The translations under genes and the position numbers were made by a program. The notes beneath the pieces are model-generated. The model ran no database searches. It was not told where the DNA came from and saw nothing but the letters and a program-made list of their open reading frames with translations. From NCBI GenBank assembly GCA_024220525.1, contig JAMYWO010000040.1, positions 3,146-63,050 on the forward strand: a DNA stretch of 59,905 nucleotides, in the 5' to 3' direction. Below, in pieces: positions 44,662 to 55,774 of this stretch. The stretch is from Cochliopodium minus (taxonomy: Eukaryota; Discosea; Himatismenida; Cochliopodiidae). Position 1 is the first letter of the stretch, and every line of letters begins with the position of its first letter.

Positions 44662-46056
44662 ATGAAAATTATTATTTTTTGCATTATTTTGTTCTTCGTA
44701 TACTATGGTAATTGATAAATTATTTTTCAATTGTGAAAATTCATCTTTTGAAAAAAATTTAGCATTCGCTGGAGGTTGTTTAGGTAAAAATTCTTAAATT
44801 TAAAAATTTGAAACGAATATGAATTATTTAAAATAAATCCAACCTTCAATAGATCCATGGTAAAAAAAAAACACAAATTTAACAATTCATTTAATTCCTT
44901 CAATATATATAATATTATTTTTATTTTATAATTTTTATAATTTATATTTTATTATATTTTCATATTGACGTTTATATTTTTAAACCAATTTTCTTTTTTA
45001 GTGGAAGCCCTTGTGCATGTTGTGGAAAACCAGCCAACAATGAATATTACTTGACAGATTTTGATGGAACAACTTGCTCATGGTAAAACATCTTGTTCAT
45101 TCCTATTGCATACTTCATTTGATATTATCATTTATCCATCTCCTTATTCTACATTATAATTTATATTTATATTCTTTTATTTAAAAAAGTGGGGCTTGTC
45201 ATCAATATGGAAGCTATTTCTCTGCAGATAGACAAAGGTAAAGGAATAAAGAAAAATGTTATATATTTTTTGCTTATTTTTTTGTTCAAATAAATATAGA
45301 TTCGGTAAAAAAAAAAATAATTTGAACATTTGAAGATTAATTTATCATATAAATTTATATTTAACCATGAAATATCAGGATGTGGAACTGCTTTGACTGT
45401 TTGCAGAAAGTAAAAAATAAAATTTTTTTTTTATAATTTTATTGAAAATTTTAGTGGAAAATGTGTAAACTTGAGAGGTATATTTCATCTTCTTTCTTTT
45501 TTTCAACCCATTTTATTTTTATTTATAGTTACTGACTACGGTCCAAGTTGCTTCGGTTCATTTTTTCAACAAAAATAAATTTCTCTTTCTTTTTAAACTC
45601 TAATAAAACTTTTATTTAATAGTTGAGAATGATGCTGGTGGTCCAGTTCTCGATGCATCTCCTGATGTATGTAGAGCACTCACTGGAGGTAACATTTTTT
45701 TTATTTTCTTTTGGTTTGTATATATTTATCAAATTTAATTATTAGGATCTTCTTGTGGATGGTCTGATCGTTTTGCTATCTCTGTTACTTATACCACCAA
45801 TGATAAACCTTTGGGAGCTTACAAGTAATCTCCTCTTTTCTTTTTTTTTTTAACAATTTTTATTTTTTTTATTATAGTGTCACTCAAACTGAGTACGAAG
45901 AAATCATGACTAAAGGACGGTAATTTTTATTTCTTATTTTCTTCGATTTAAATTTAATCCTTTGTTTATTATTTTAGTGAATTGGAAAGAAGAGTAAGAG
46001 AAGAACACATTTCTCCTATTGTCCCAATCACTGCAAGAATTCCTGAAGAAAAATAA
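44662..46056 (+). CDS. Secreted double-psi beta-barrel protein (RlpA/expansin-like)
   Basis: Many tiny exons. A signal peptide (MKIIIFCIILFFVYY, then AFAGGCL) is followed by a Cys-rich region (CACCGKPANNEYYLTDFDG, CGACHQYGSYFSADRQ, FGCGTALTVC, GKCV). The barrel core reads VTDYGPSCFVENDAGGPV then LDASPDVCRALTG and CGWSDRFAISVTYT. The VTDxGP...LDxSxxxxxxLxG pattern is the signature of the DPBB fold in RlpA, barwin and expansin-like proteins, which bind or loosen cell-wall polysaccharide or inhibit proteases. The final exons form a charged helix (RELERRVREEHISPI). It is convergent with another secreted-protein gene 155 bp away. Confidence 0.78.
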
Positions 46057-46211
46057 TGAACTTTGATCTCTATTAACAAACATTATTAAAGGAAACTTTT
46101 CTAAAAAAAATTGTTTTTTCTTCTTATTTAAAAATAATATGAATTAAAAAAACCTTTTTTTTTTGATAAAATGAAATTTTTAATTAAAAATAAGTTTTTC
46201 CAAAAGGGAGC

Positions 46212-47327
46212 TTATCTGTTCCAGCAATCTGAGAATAAAAAAAATAAGTTTGTTTAGTCTCAAAAAAAATAAAGTGTATAGAAAGAAGAGTGTTTTACCA
46301 GTAGGAGTTTGTAAATCAGAAGCACTTGGGTTACCAGGGTGGAAGGTTGCGAAAACAACGGTATCAGAGAATTCGTTTCTTTTATCTTCAATTTCCAAAC
46401 TGATTGGGGTGTTGTTGCTTGCACAAAGAACTACAGTTCTATCTATAAAAATTAAAATTTTAGAAAGATGATAAATCAAGAAAAAAAAAAAGATTATACT
46501 TTAATTTATATATTTTTTTTTTATATTTTTTTACCTCTTGTAGAATCAACCCATTTGGTTCCTGATCTTTGTCCTACAGTGCATGATCCATTTTGGTATG
46601 CATCTTTAACCCAATCGAAATATGGAAACTATATATTCAACGAATAAAGAAAATAAGAAATTTATTTTCAATGAAAGTGTATAGAAAGTTATATGGTGAA
46701 TAAAATTTTTTATAATTTTTTATAATTTTTTACCCATGGTTCATCAAATTGTCTTTTTTGGCATTGATTTACAACACTGATGTATTGAGTTTTGTTGGAT
46801 GCAAATTGGTAGATGGAGAATCTGGAATTATAAATAATAATTTATAAAAATATTTATATTTTTAAAAACGATGAAAAAAAAATGTTTAATTTACCTGGTG
46901 TTATTATGGGTTGATTGGATTCTTCTTTCCTTTCCAGAATACCATTCATAAATAGTATCAGTGACTATATGAAAAAAAAAAAATTTTGTTCTGAATTAAA
47001 TTTTTAAAAGCATATAATAAAAAGATATATTGAAATTTCAACAAAGCAATTGTAGTGTATTCTTTAATATTTTACTTACATTTTTCGGTTCTTTGAATTT
47101 TAAAAAAAAAAATATTTGTGAGTATAAATATTATTTTTTTTTTTTTTGTTTTTTTTACCTATTTTTGAAAGTTCTAGTTGTGCTCAACAAAGCAGTAAAG
47201 TTGTCATCGATGGCTATAAAAGAAAAAAAATGATTTTCAAATTTTATTGAAAATTTTGAATTTTGGTATTACTTGGATAGGAGTATGCAAGAATGCAAAA
47301 GATAGCCAAGAGAAGAAAAATTTTCAT
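46212..47327 (-). CDS. Secreted protein, ependymin-related-like (tentative)
   Basis: Exons from the ATG at 47327: signal peptide KIFLLLAIFCILAYSYP, then IDDNFTALLSTTRTFKN, DTIYEWYSGKERRIQS, FSIYQFASNKTQYISVVN followed by a Cys, PWFPYFDWVKDAYQNGSC, GRTVVLCASNNTPIS and TVVFATFHPGNPSASD. The run of strands with a W-Y-x3-R-R-I start and two Cys recalls ependymin/LolA-like beta-shells, but identity is not shown. The C-terminal exon probably ends DCWNR at 46212; another acceptor choice is possible. Several N-x-T/S sites fit secretion. Function unknown. Confidence 0.62.
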
Positions 47328-47516
47328 TTTTTTTATATTTTTTATATTTATATTCTTAAATCAAAATGTATCAAGCTAGACTCTCCGAGAATAACAATTA
47401 TTGGATAGATTAAAGAGGTATTAGTAAAATCTATTAAATATTAAATTTTTGATTTGTAAATTTCTTTTATAAATAAATTTTTAGAATTGAAGATAAGTGA
47501 TTAAACTTTATTTTTC

Positions 47517-48739
47517 TCAACAAGTGTATCTAAAATAAATAATATTTTCTGTGTTGTAAAGTTTTTGTTCGTCAATTAGCCAATGAAATAAAGAGCTCCC
47601 TGCAGCGTACTGTTTACCAAAAGGATTTATTTCAATAAAGTAAGGGATATCTCCTTCTAAAATAGTAATGTCCATAACCTTTAAAAGAAAAAATTAATAG
47701 AATAATAAAAATGATATAGAACTATCAAAATAATTTACGTAAGAAGTCACGTGGTCCAATTTATGAATTATTGTGTTATAGTAATAATCGCAAATTAATT
47801 TGATCCATTTTTTGATGGTTTCATTCTTGTTTTCTCCAAGCGATTTTAGAGTTTCATTCACACTGTACAAGTTTTGTTGGGAAATGGCGGTTATTTTACG
47901 GTTGTAAACAAAAACCTAAAAATTAAAAAAAAAATGAAAAATAAAGGAATTTATCAGTTATTTTATTTACTCTAAATTCTTTCTCTTGATCCATTTTTAT
48001 CCAATCCATTAAATAAAACTTGAGATGTTCCATGTTTTTGTCTATTGGAGAATGAACATCGATGGAAGTAATTGCACTCTCAAAGATAGTTTTTACATTT
48101 TTTGAAGGAATAAGACCATGACATCCATATCTTTCCAAAAAAAAAAAATGTTTTTTTTTATCTAGAACTGGTATTTTTTTTTTTTTTAATTTAATTTTTT
48201 TACTTTAAACTGACGGATTCGCTTCTTACAAAATATCCGGTTTCGTTATGAATCCACTTGTATTTCTCCCAGCTATTTTCGATATCTTCTTTATACATTC
48301 CCGGAATTTTTCCAGTCAATCTTCCTATAATCGCAGCCTCTTTCATCCATTGCAAATCTTCTTTTCTTACATTCAATGTGATATATGAATCGTGAAACTT
48401 GTCAATCCAATATTTTGTATCCTTAAAATCAAATAAAAAATTTGATTGAAAATTTTTTAGAAATCAATCTGGAATTTCGTTTTAAAAAATCTTTTTCGAA
48501 AATAAAAATAAAATTACTGTTTTTTCCAATATTTGTGCATAATCTTCTGGCTTTTTATTATTTTCCCAATGATTATTAGAATTATACTTTTCTTTGCCAT
48601 ATCTATCGATATCTTCTTTTTCAATTCCCTCTATCACTATCTTTAATTCTTCTTCCATTTTTTCCTCTTCAGTTTTTGGATCATTTAAATCTCCTATCAA
48701 ATCAAACACATCAAATTCTTCTATTAAATCTTTATCCAT
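47517..48739 (-). CDS. CDC123/D123-like ATP-grasp protein
   Basis: Five exons from the ATG at 48739 (MDKDLIEEFDVFDLIGD). Key segments are DTKYWIDKFHDSYITLN, GYFVRSESVSLKERYG, HLKFYLMDWIKMDQEKEFRV, FVYNRKITAISQQNLYSV and DIPYFIEINPFG, then GSSLFHW. The FVRSSxxSxK, EFRxFV, AISQ and INPF landmarks, in this order, match the D123 family. In yeast and animals Cdc123 is an ATP-grasp assembly chaperone for the translation factor eIF2. The gene is diverged, and a paralogue of different role is possible. Stop TGA at 47517. Confidence 0.65.
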
Positions 48740-49189
48740 ATCGTATCAATTCTTTATCTTTCCCTTTTTATTTTTTTATATTGAAAGGTAAATCCATAAA
48801 TTTTAAAAATAAACAGAAGCTCATATCAAATTAAAGATTTGAATAGCTGTTAAACTGATTCTATGTATTTGAAAAAACTTTGATCTTAAAAATATGAATT
48901 AATAAAAAAAAAAACGAATCTTTTTCATTGTATGTAAAAACATAACAATACAATCTCGATTTGATCAATTGAATATCCTATCTTAAAAACAGGTGATAAA
49001 ATAATAAATTAACGATTTTAATTATTTAACATCCCATGATATTCTTTTATAAATACAATTAATTCTATTGTGATCTTCACAATCAAATATTAATCATTTG
49101 ACTTTAAAAGATACAAAATAAATAAACCCCAATAATAAAATAAATTTTCTTAAAAATTTCTTTTAAAAACGATTTTTAAACACTTAAAA
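48740..49189. other. Intergenic, no gene recognised
   Basis: A/T-rich spacer upstream of the CDC123-like gene, with no RNA gene or repeat that I can support. Confidence 0.6.
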
Positions 49190-49735
49190 TTTCAGAGCCT
49201 GCAAATGCCTTCTAAATTGGATTTTAGAGATAGAAACAGATTTATGTGAGGGACATTCAAAGTGGGAGTGGTATTTGGATTTGGCCATTCAGAATTATTC
49301 CCACAATATTTGATGTCAACAAAACCTTGCTGAAGTTGTTTCGTTTGATGTAAAAAGTCAGTCTCGAAATCTGGTTGGGGGGCTTAGTGAACATTTCCTT
49401 CAACACGAAAGAATCTTCCATTTGTTATATGCACTACGATTGTCTTCTTTCATAGTTTGAAGACAGTCTTGTGTTGTGACAAGAAGTGAAAGAATCTTTA
49501 ATGATGCTGAATTTTGCTTGACGTTCTGCGGCGGGCGCTATAATGGTGTTTGCTTCAGAAAAAGTTAGTAAATTTACTTCAATTTATTTCTAATGAAATG
49601 GAAAAGACTACAACGACCTCTTCGGAGGTACTCGAGACGATGAGATTCTTCAGTATATGAAGTATTGAATTGTTTCAACCGGGTTTGCCTTTGGCAAGCC
49701 TCATCAAGGAAGTGTTCGCGCAATCAGGCCATTTT
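49190..49735 (+). pseudogene. Decayed coding relic of unknown family, GC-richer than its surroundings
   Basis: One plus-strand frame from 49191 runs about 180 codons with only five in-frame stops, and reads like protein between them: LLNWILEIETDLCEGHSKWE, FLQHERIFHLLYALRLSSF, NDAEFCLTFCGGRYNGVCF. Base composition is clearly less A/T than the flanking spacer, and there are no A/T introns. No start, no intact frame and no family match by eye. A degraded gene or a fragment of a transposable element fits best. Confidence 0.4.
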
Positions 49736-49947
49736 TTTTTTCTATTTTTGCTTTAAACTTTTTAAATTCTTTTGAATTTGTTGGCTTTACTTCTTACTTG
49801 ATAATAGTTTAGTTATTAAAAGTAACTTTATCAAAGAGACTTAAAAAGGATTTAATATTTATTGATTTGTTTGAAAGAAATGATTTGATTCAAAAAAGTT
49901 TTGAAAGATTTTTTATTATAAAAATTATTTGTAAAAGAAAATTTTAA

Positions 49948-50822
49948 TTAATCTTTTTCAATATGAATAAGAGACCATGTTTCAACTCCCTCCTTGGCAA
50001 GATTCTCTGAACCTCCCAAACCATCTAACTCAACCAAAAATCCAGCAATAGGGATTCCACCCTCTTGCTTGATAAGTTTTGCACCAGCAAGAGCAGTACC
50101 ACCAGTAGCAAGGAGATCATCAATCAGAAGAACCTAAATAAAAATAATTTATTTTTCAGTAAAAATTTTTTAAAACGAAAATTGATATAATATATTTTTA
50201 TGATTTTTACTCTTTCTCCTTTCTTTATTAATCCTTTGCTCAATTCAATCACATCTTTTCCATATTCTTTTCCATAATCCACTGATATTTTCTCTCCTGG
50301 CAATTTGCCTGGTTTTCTTAACATTACAAATCCCACATTCAATAAATAAGATAATGGACTGAAAAGGAATCCTCTTGCTTCAAATCCTTTTTGTTTTGGA
50401 AGAGAGAATAAGAATTAATTCAATTTAAGTATTTGGCAATAATTTTAGTTATTTATGAGTTATAAGATTGTCTTCCTGTTTAATTCGATTATCATTGTCA
50501 ATTTTTATGCTAAAATATATTATTTTCTTTTGAATAAGCCATTTGATCTTTCTTATTCTCTTTTCTTTGAATTCTTAATACTATACTATACATTTTGAGT
50601 GATATATTTTTTTTTACCTGCAATTTTATCAATTTTCAGATTTTTGAAATGCAATGCCATAGCATCAATTGCTAATTTGAATCCCTCTGGATCAACGAGC
50701 AAAGTGGAAATATCTTGAAATTTTATTCCAGGTTTAGGAAAATCCTTTATTTCTCTCAACAATTTTTTCAATTTGGTTCTTAATTCTTCAGTTATAAATT
50801 CCTCTTCTTTTACAATATCCAT
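49948..50822 (-). CDS. APT: Adenine phosphoribosyltransferase
   Basis: Four exons from the ATG at 50822: [17 protein letters not shown], then [59 protein letters not shown] and [20 protein letters not shown]. The last is the PRPP-binding loop. Complete, about 185 residues, with every APRT landmark. It makes AMP from adenine and PRPP (purine salvage) in the cytosol. The FEARG exon is joined over an intron of about 230 nt. Nothing odd. Confidence 0.96.
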
Positions 50823-50997
50823 CGTAATTGTGAATTTGGCTTTTTTATTTTATTATGCAAAAATTAAATAAAATGAGTTTTATGCTTTCCCAATTGACAA
50901 TCATTATGAGATTTGCATTCTTTAATTCCAAATTTAAACAATAATCCCTTCATTTAATCACATTTATTCAAAAATTCACAAAAACAAAAGAATCTTC

Positions 50998-52223
50998 TTA
51001 AACAACACAAGCAGAATAGGAAAGGAGGATGTTGTTGTAGGTTTCCAATTGCTCAGAAACTTGTTTGTTGTTCAACATGGAGATGACCTTCTTATTCTCA
51101 GTACAGATGTTCTTGATGTTATCAAGCTTTCCAATCAATTGCTTCATGTGTTGATCGAATTGATTATCATTGAGTTCCAAAGGAGCCTTTTGAACTTTAT
51201 AAAACAGATTATTTACAGCTCTGGTTTGATTCTCAACTTGGCCACATACATTCTTTAAAATAAGAAAAGGAAATAAATATATATCAATAATAGAGGATAT
51301 GATGTTATAATTAGATTGTATGTTTATTCTGAGGTGAATATTTTTAAATTATTTCTTTTTTACGTTTATCTTCTCTAGATTTTGAGCATCCATCTCGTTG
51401 AAGTTTTTGTAGATGATATTTTGCATTTCATGGGCTTTGTTGCAACATGTGATGGACAATTCTCTCAAATTGGCAGCCATTTTGCTGATATTCTCGACAT
51501 TCTTCTCCTTTATGGTCTTTTTGAGATCCATTTTTGCAAATTCCAATGATCCTTGAAAATCAAGGGCATTGGAGCCCAATTGAGGTGGTTGAGGAGTCTC
51601 CATTTGATTGGTAAGAAATGAACTGTATGCTTTGTTGAAATATTCGTCCATCTGCAATACCATACTGTTGCAGTCTTTCAATGAATCCACCAATTTTGAT
51701 TTGGTGTTCAGATCATCGAAAGTGACATATTCCTCCAATGAATTGCTATATTTGATGAGAATTTCAACATATCTGAAAATCTTTCTCAACAATTGTTTGG
51801 TATCTCCTTTCTTTGAGACTATTTGCAAAAAATTTCTGCATAATCCTTCCACTTTACCCAAATTTGCACTGATTATAGCCACCTATGAACAGAATTATTT
51901 TATGAAAAAAAAATATTAGTTATATCCTTGAACTTCATTTTAAAGTGAAATGGAATGAAGTATATTACTCAATATGTTCATTTATATGTTCATTTATAAA
52001 ATTATATATGCTTTTATTATAATTTCTTTTTTAAATTTTTATTACCTCTGGATAATCATCATTTGACATGTATTCAAGATCTCCCTTTATATTATGTTAA
52101 TATTTTTGTTTCCCAAGAATTTTAATTTTTTTTTTTATTTACTCTCAAAGCATGGCAGATATTTCCAACTTGGATTGATAGTTCTTTTGAGTTATTAACA
52201 TACAATTGATTTTCATAAAACAT
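50998..52223 (-). CDS. All-helical protein, unknown
   Basis: Exons from the ATG at 52223 (MFYENQLYVNNSKELSIQVG), a short exon (GDLEYMSNDDYPE), a main exon from about 51882 (VAIISANLGKVEGLCRNFLQ ... KINVKKK) and a last exon (CGQVENQTRAVNNLFYKV ... SYSACVV). About 285 residues, nearly all amphipathic helix with heptad spacing (ISKMAANLRELSITCCNKAH). It looks like helical bundles of the vinculin/talin-rod kind or a SNARE-like adaptor, but I cannot choose. No membrane segment, no signal peptide. Confidence 0.7.
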
Positions 52224-52624
52224 TTTCTTTATCTTTTTTTTCTATTTTCAATTTTTACTTTTTTATTTAATTTTTAATATTTTTTTATATTTTATTTTCA
52301 TAAAGGATATTGAAGTTTCCTTTAAAACAGTTTGATTTGTTGATACTTTAAATCACTGAAATTATTTTACTCTGTTAATATATTTCGCTTGATTTCAAGA
52401 TAAAAGTCAAACATTTTTTTAGCTCCGATAAAGGACATTTGTTTTCAAATTTCTCAATTAAATGAAATTTAGATTAAATAAATTTAAGATTCAAATGTAT
52501 AGAAGATTTGGTTAATGCAACAATAAAATTTTTATCCACTGAATAAATTACATCAATTAGGAAAGAATTGAAATTAGAATTCGATTTTGATTGAAAATTG
52601 AAGAAATAAATATAAAAAATAGAA
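52224..52624. other. Intergenic, no gene recognised
   Basis: A/T-rich spacer between divergent genes (helical protein, minus; SDR copy A, plus). The last 60 bp before the SDR start, including AATAAATATAAAAAATAG, resemble the leader of SDR copy B at 53800-53865. Confidence 0.55.
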
Positions 52625-53580
52625 ATGAATAAAACTAAAAAAATTTGTTTAATAACGGGATCAACTGATGGTATTAAAACTCCCGAAATAATTCCCTAAA
52701 TCTAATAATTTTTGAGGAATTGGATTTCAAACGGCACTTGATCTCAGCAAAATTGGATACAAAGTGATTTTGCATGGAAGAAATGAATCAAAAACAAAAT
52801 CAAAAGCAGAAGAGATATACAATCAAACAAAAAATGAAGTTGATTTTTTCATTTCTGATCTCACCAAATTCGATCAAATATCCTCAATGTGTGAAGCAAT
52901 TATCAAGAAATATCCTTTATTGGATGTATTATTGTTGAATGCAGGAATGTACTCTCCAAACAACGAGAAGATCGAACAAATAACTTTATATCCAACAAAT
53001 AAAAAGGCAGAATTGACTTTTTCAGTGAATTATCTTTCGAATTTCTTGATTGTGAAAGAATTGTTCCCTTTATTGAAGAAATCAGAGTCACCCAGAATCA
53101 TTCATGTTTCATCAATGGCACACAACAATGGGAAGTTCGATTCCAATTCAATTATGACTCCTAAATCTTCCTTCGAAGCATATTCAAATTCCAAACTATG
53201 TAATATTTTGTTTTCAAACTCTCTACACAAAAGATTCCAAGAGAACAAAATAAAAATCACTTCTAATAGTTTGCATCCTGGTGTGATTAACACAAACCTG
53301 TTGAATGAAATGGGTTTTAACGGATCTTCTTCTCTTGAAGAAGGTAACAATTATTTTCTTAATTATTAAAGTTGAATTTCTAAAACAATTATTATACTTT
53401 TCAGGGGCTTCTAGTTCTGTTTACCTTGCTACTTTTGACAATTTTGAGAATATTTCTGGAAAGTACTTTGTAAAAAAGAAAGCCTGCCCTACCAGTCGCA
53501 TTGCAGAAGATGTAAATACCCAGGAAGCTCTTTGGAAATTATCTGAAGAGTTATTAGGGTTTACATTTGATGTTAAATAA
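52625..53580 (+). CDS. Short-chain dehydrogenase/reductase, copy A
   Basis: Three exons. Exon 1 (MNKTKKICLITGSTDG) splits the cofactor motif TGSTDGIG with a tiny intron. Exon 2 holds HGRNESKTKSKAEEIYNQ, LLLNAGMYSPN (NAG motif), IIHVSSMAHNNGKFD (catalytic Ser), YSNSK (catalytic Tyr-x3-Lys) and NSLHPGVINTNLL. Exon 3 ends in ...LLGFTFDVK. The WW-domain oxidoreductase/retinol-dehydrogenase-like SDR layout suggests NADP use (RNE after beta 2); the substrate is unknown. The downstream flank contains a broken copy of the YbjQ gene start, which shows how the pair arose. Confidence 0.93.
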
Positions 53581-53651
53581 AACTATTTTGTTTCTCTTTC
53601 ATTTTATATTTTGAAAATGGGCGGTTTGATTGTTTCAAATTATAAAAAATA

Positions 53652-53700
53652 ATGAAAAGAAGCATCTCTAATTTCAAAAATATAAAATTCCTTTCAAAAT
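53652..53700 (+). pseudogene. 5' remnant of a YbjQ-family gene
   Basis: ATGAAAAGAAGCATCTCTAA at 53652 matches the first codons of the intact YbjQ-family gene at 54899 (ATGAAAAGAAGCATCTCTCA), and the flank before it (TTGAAAATGGGCGGTT) is also shared. After about 35 bp the similarity ends and no exon follows. It marks the right edge of the duplicated SDR unit. Confidence 0.85.
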
Positions 53701-53865
53701 GTTTTGGGCAACTTTATCCAAATTAATTCCTTTTTTTAACCAAAAATAATTGTTATATAGTGCAAATTAAAGGAATATATTTAATAAGTTGACAACATAA
53801 ATTCGAATAAAAATAAAAAAGAATAAAATTTAATAAAGAAGTTAAAATAAAAATAAAAAAGTGAA

Positions 53866-54830
53866 ATGAATAAAGCTAAAAAAATTTGTTTAATAACAGG
53901 ATCAACTGATGGTATAAAAACTCCTTGTCAAACAAATCTAAATCTAAATTTGTAATTTTAAAGGAATTGGATTTCAAACGGCACTTGATCTCAGCAAATT
54001 TGGATACAAAGTGATTTTGCATGGAAGAAATGAATCAAAGACAAAATCAAAAGCAGAAGAGATATACAATCAAACAAAAAATGAAGTTGATTTTTTCATT
54101 TCTGATCTCACCAAATTCGATCAAATATCCTCAATGTGTGAAGCAATTATCAAGAAATATCCTTTATTGGATGTATTATTGTTGAATGCAGGAATGTACT
54201 CTCCAAACAACGAGAAGATCGAACAAATAACTTTATATCCAACAAATAAAAAGGCAGAATTGACTTTTTCAGTGAATTATCTTTCGAATTTCTTGATTGT
54301 GAAAGAATTGTTCCCTATATTGAAGAAATCAGAGTCTTCCAGAATCATCCATGTTTCAGCGATGGCACATAGCAATGGAAAGTTTGATTCCAATTCAATT
54401 ATGACTCCCAAATCTACATTTGAAGCTTATGTTAATTCTAAACTGTGTAATATTTTGTTCTCAAACTCTCTACACAAAAGATTCCAAGAGAACAAAATAA
54501 AAATCACTTCTAATAGTTTGCATCCTGGTGTAGTTGATACAAAAATGTTGAGGGAAATGGGATACAAAGGTTCTAATTCTCTTGAAGAAGGTAACAATTA
54601 TTTTCTTAATTATTAAAGTTGAATTTCTAAAACAATTATTAAAATACTTTTCAGGGGCTTCTAATTCTGTTTACCTTGCTACTTTTGACAATTCCGAGAA
54701 TATTTCTGGAAAGTACTTTATCAAAAAGAAAGCCTGCCCTACCAGTCGCATTGCAGAAGATGTAAATATCCAGGAATCTCTTTGGAAATTATCTGAAGAG
54801 TTGTTAGGGTCTACATTTGATGTTAAATAA
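53866..54830 (+). CDS. Short-chain dehydrogenase/reductase, copy B
   Basis: Tandem paralogue of copy A with the same exon layout. All catalytic features are kept: TGSTDGIG, NAG, IIHVSAMAHSNGKFD (the Ser aligned with copy A's first SSM Ser retained as S-A-M), YVNSK, and HPGVVDTKMLREMGYKG. The middle of exon 2 (about 54040-54310) is almost identical in DNA to copy A. The stretch around the catalytic Ser and Tyr and the loop after HPGV differ sharply. The loop after PG usually shapes the substrate pocket, so the two enzymes may differ in substrate. Confidence 0.93.
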
Positions 54831-54898
54831 AACTATTTTGTTCCTCTTTGATTTTATATTTTGAAAATGGGCGGTTATTGTTCCAAATTATAAAAAAA

Positions 54899-55571
54899 AT
54901 GAAAAGAAGCATCTCTCATTTCAAAAATAAAATCAAATTGGTTTCAACGAGAGAACATTTGGATGATATAAAAATTGTCAAAGAATTGGTATTCTCATTT
55001 ATCAATTATTAAGGAGAATTAATCTTCATATTCAAGGGTATTGTATCTGGATCAGCTACCTTTACCTCAAATATGATCAAGGATATTTGGGCCAAAGCAT
55101 TATCTCTTATTTCGACTGAGATCACTCCTTATTCTCAATTAAATAATCGTGTTTCAGCAGAAGCAACTAAAAATATGGTAGATTAATAAAATATAATCAA
55201 TATTCATCACTTATATGTCAATTGGAATCCTATATGCTCAACCAGAACATTTAACCTTTAATTTTTTTAAATTTTAGATTGAAGAAGCAGAACATATGGG
55301 AGCTAATGCTATCATACAGGTTGAATATCAAAATAATGTGCATTTGGATCCCTTGATATGGTCTGCCAGTGTAAATTTTTAATTGAAATTTAAAGTAATT
55401 TATTTTTTATTTACCAATTCAACAATCTTTTAGTATTGTTTTAGCACAGGTAGATAATTTTCACTTTTATATTGATTATTTTGAATTTTCATTTCAAATA
55501 TATTAGTTACTGGTAGTGCAATTATTATTGAAGAAGAAAATATTGAAATTTCCAGTAAAGATGACAAATAG
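54899..55571 (+). CDS. YbjQ/UPF0145-family protein
   Basis: Five exons from the ATG at 54899: MKRSISHFKNKIKLVSTREH, GIVSGSATFTSNMIKDIWAK, ALSLISTEITPYSQLNNRVS, IEEAEHMGANAIIQVEYQNN, YCFST and TGSAIIIEEENIEIS. The family pattern is present: GxVxGxA at the start, an A-x-x-x-M helix, A-x2-x-GANAI(V)-x-V strand, and a closing GTAV-like GSAI. YbjQ proteins form pentameric shells of unconfirmed role; metal binding has been suggested. The exon encoding YCFST is only 16 nt. No membrane segment. Confidence 0.82.
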
Positions 55572-55774
55572 TCAAACTTATAAAAGATCAAATTCAATTA
55601 ATAACTAATTATTCATTGTATATTTCTTTCTATTATCAACAATTTTCAAATAAAATTTTTTTCTTTCTTTACTTTTCTTTAGAAAATTCTTAATATAAAT
55701 TTAAATTGATCCGAAAAAATCAAGAAAAATTAAAATGAATAAAATAAAAATAAAAAAAAAAAGAATTTAAGAAA

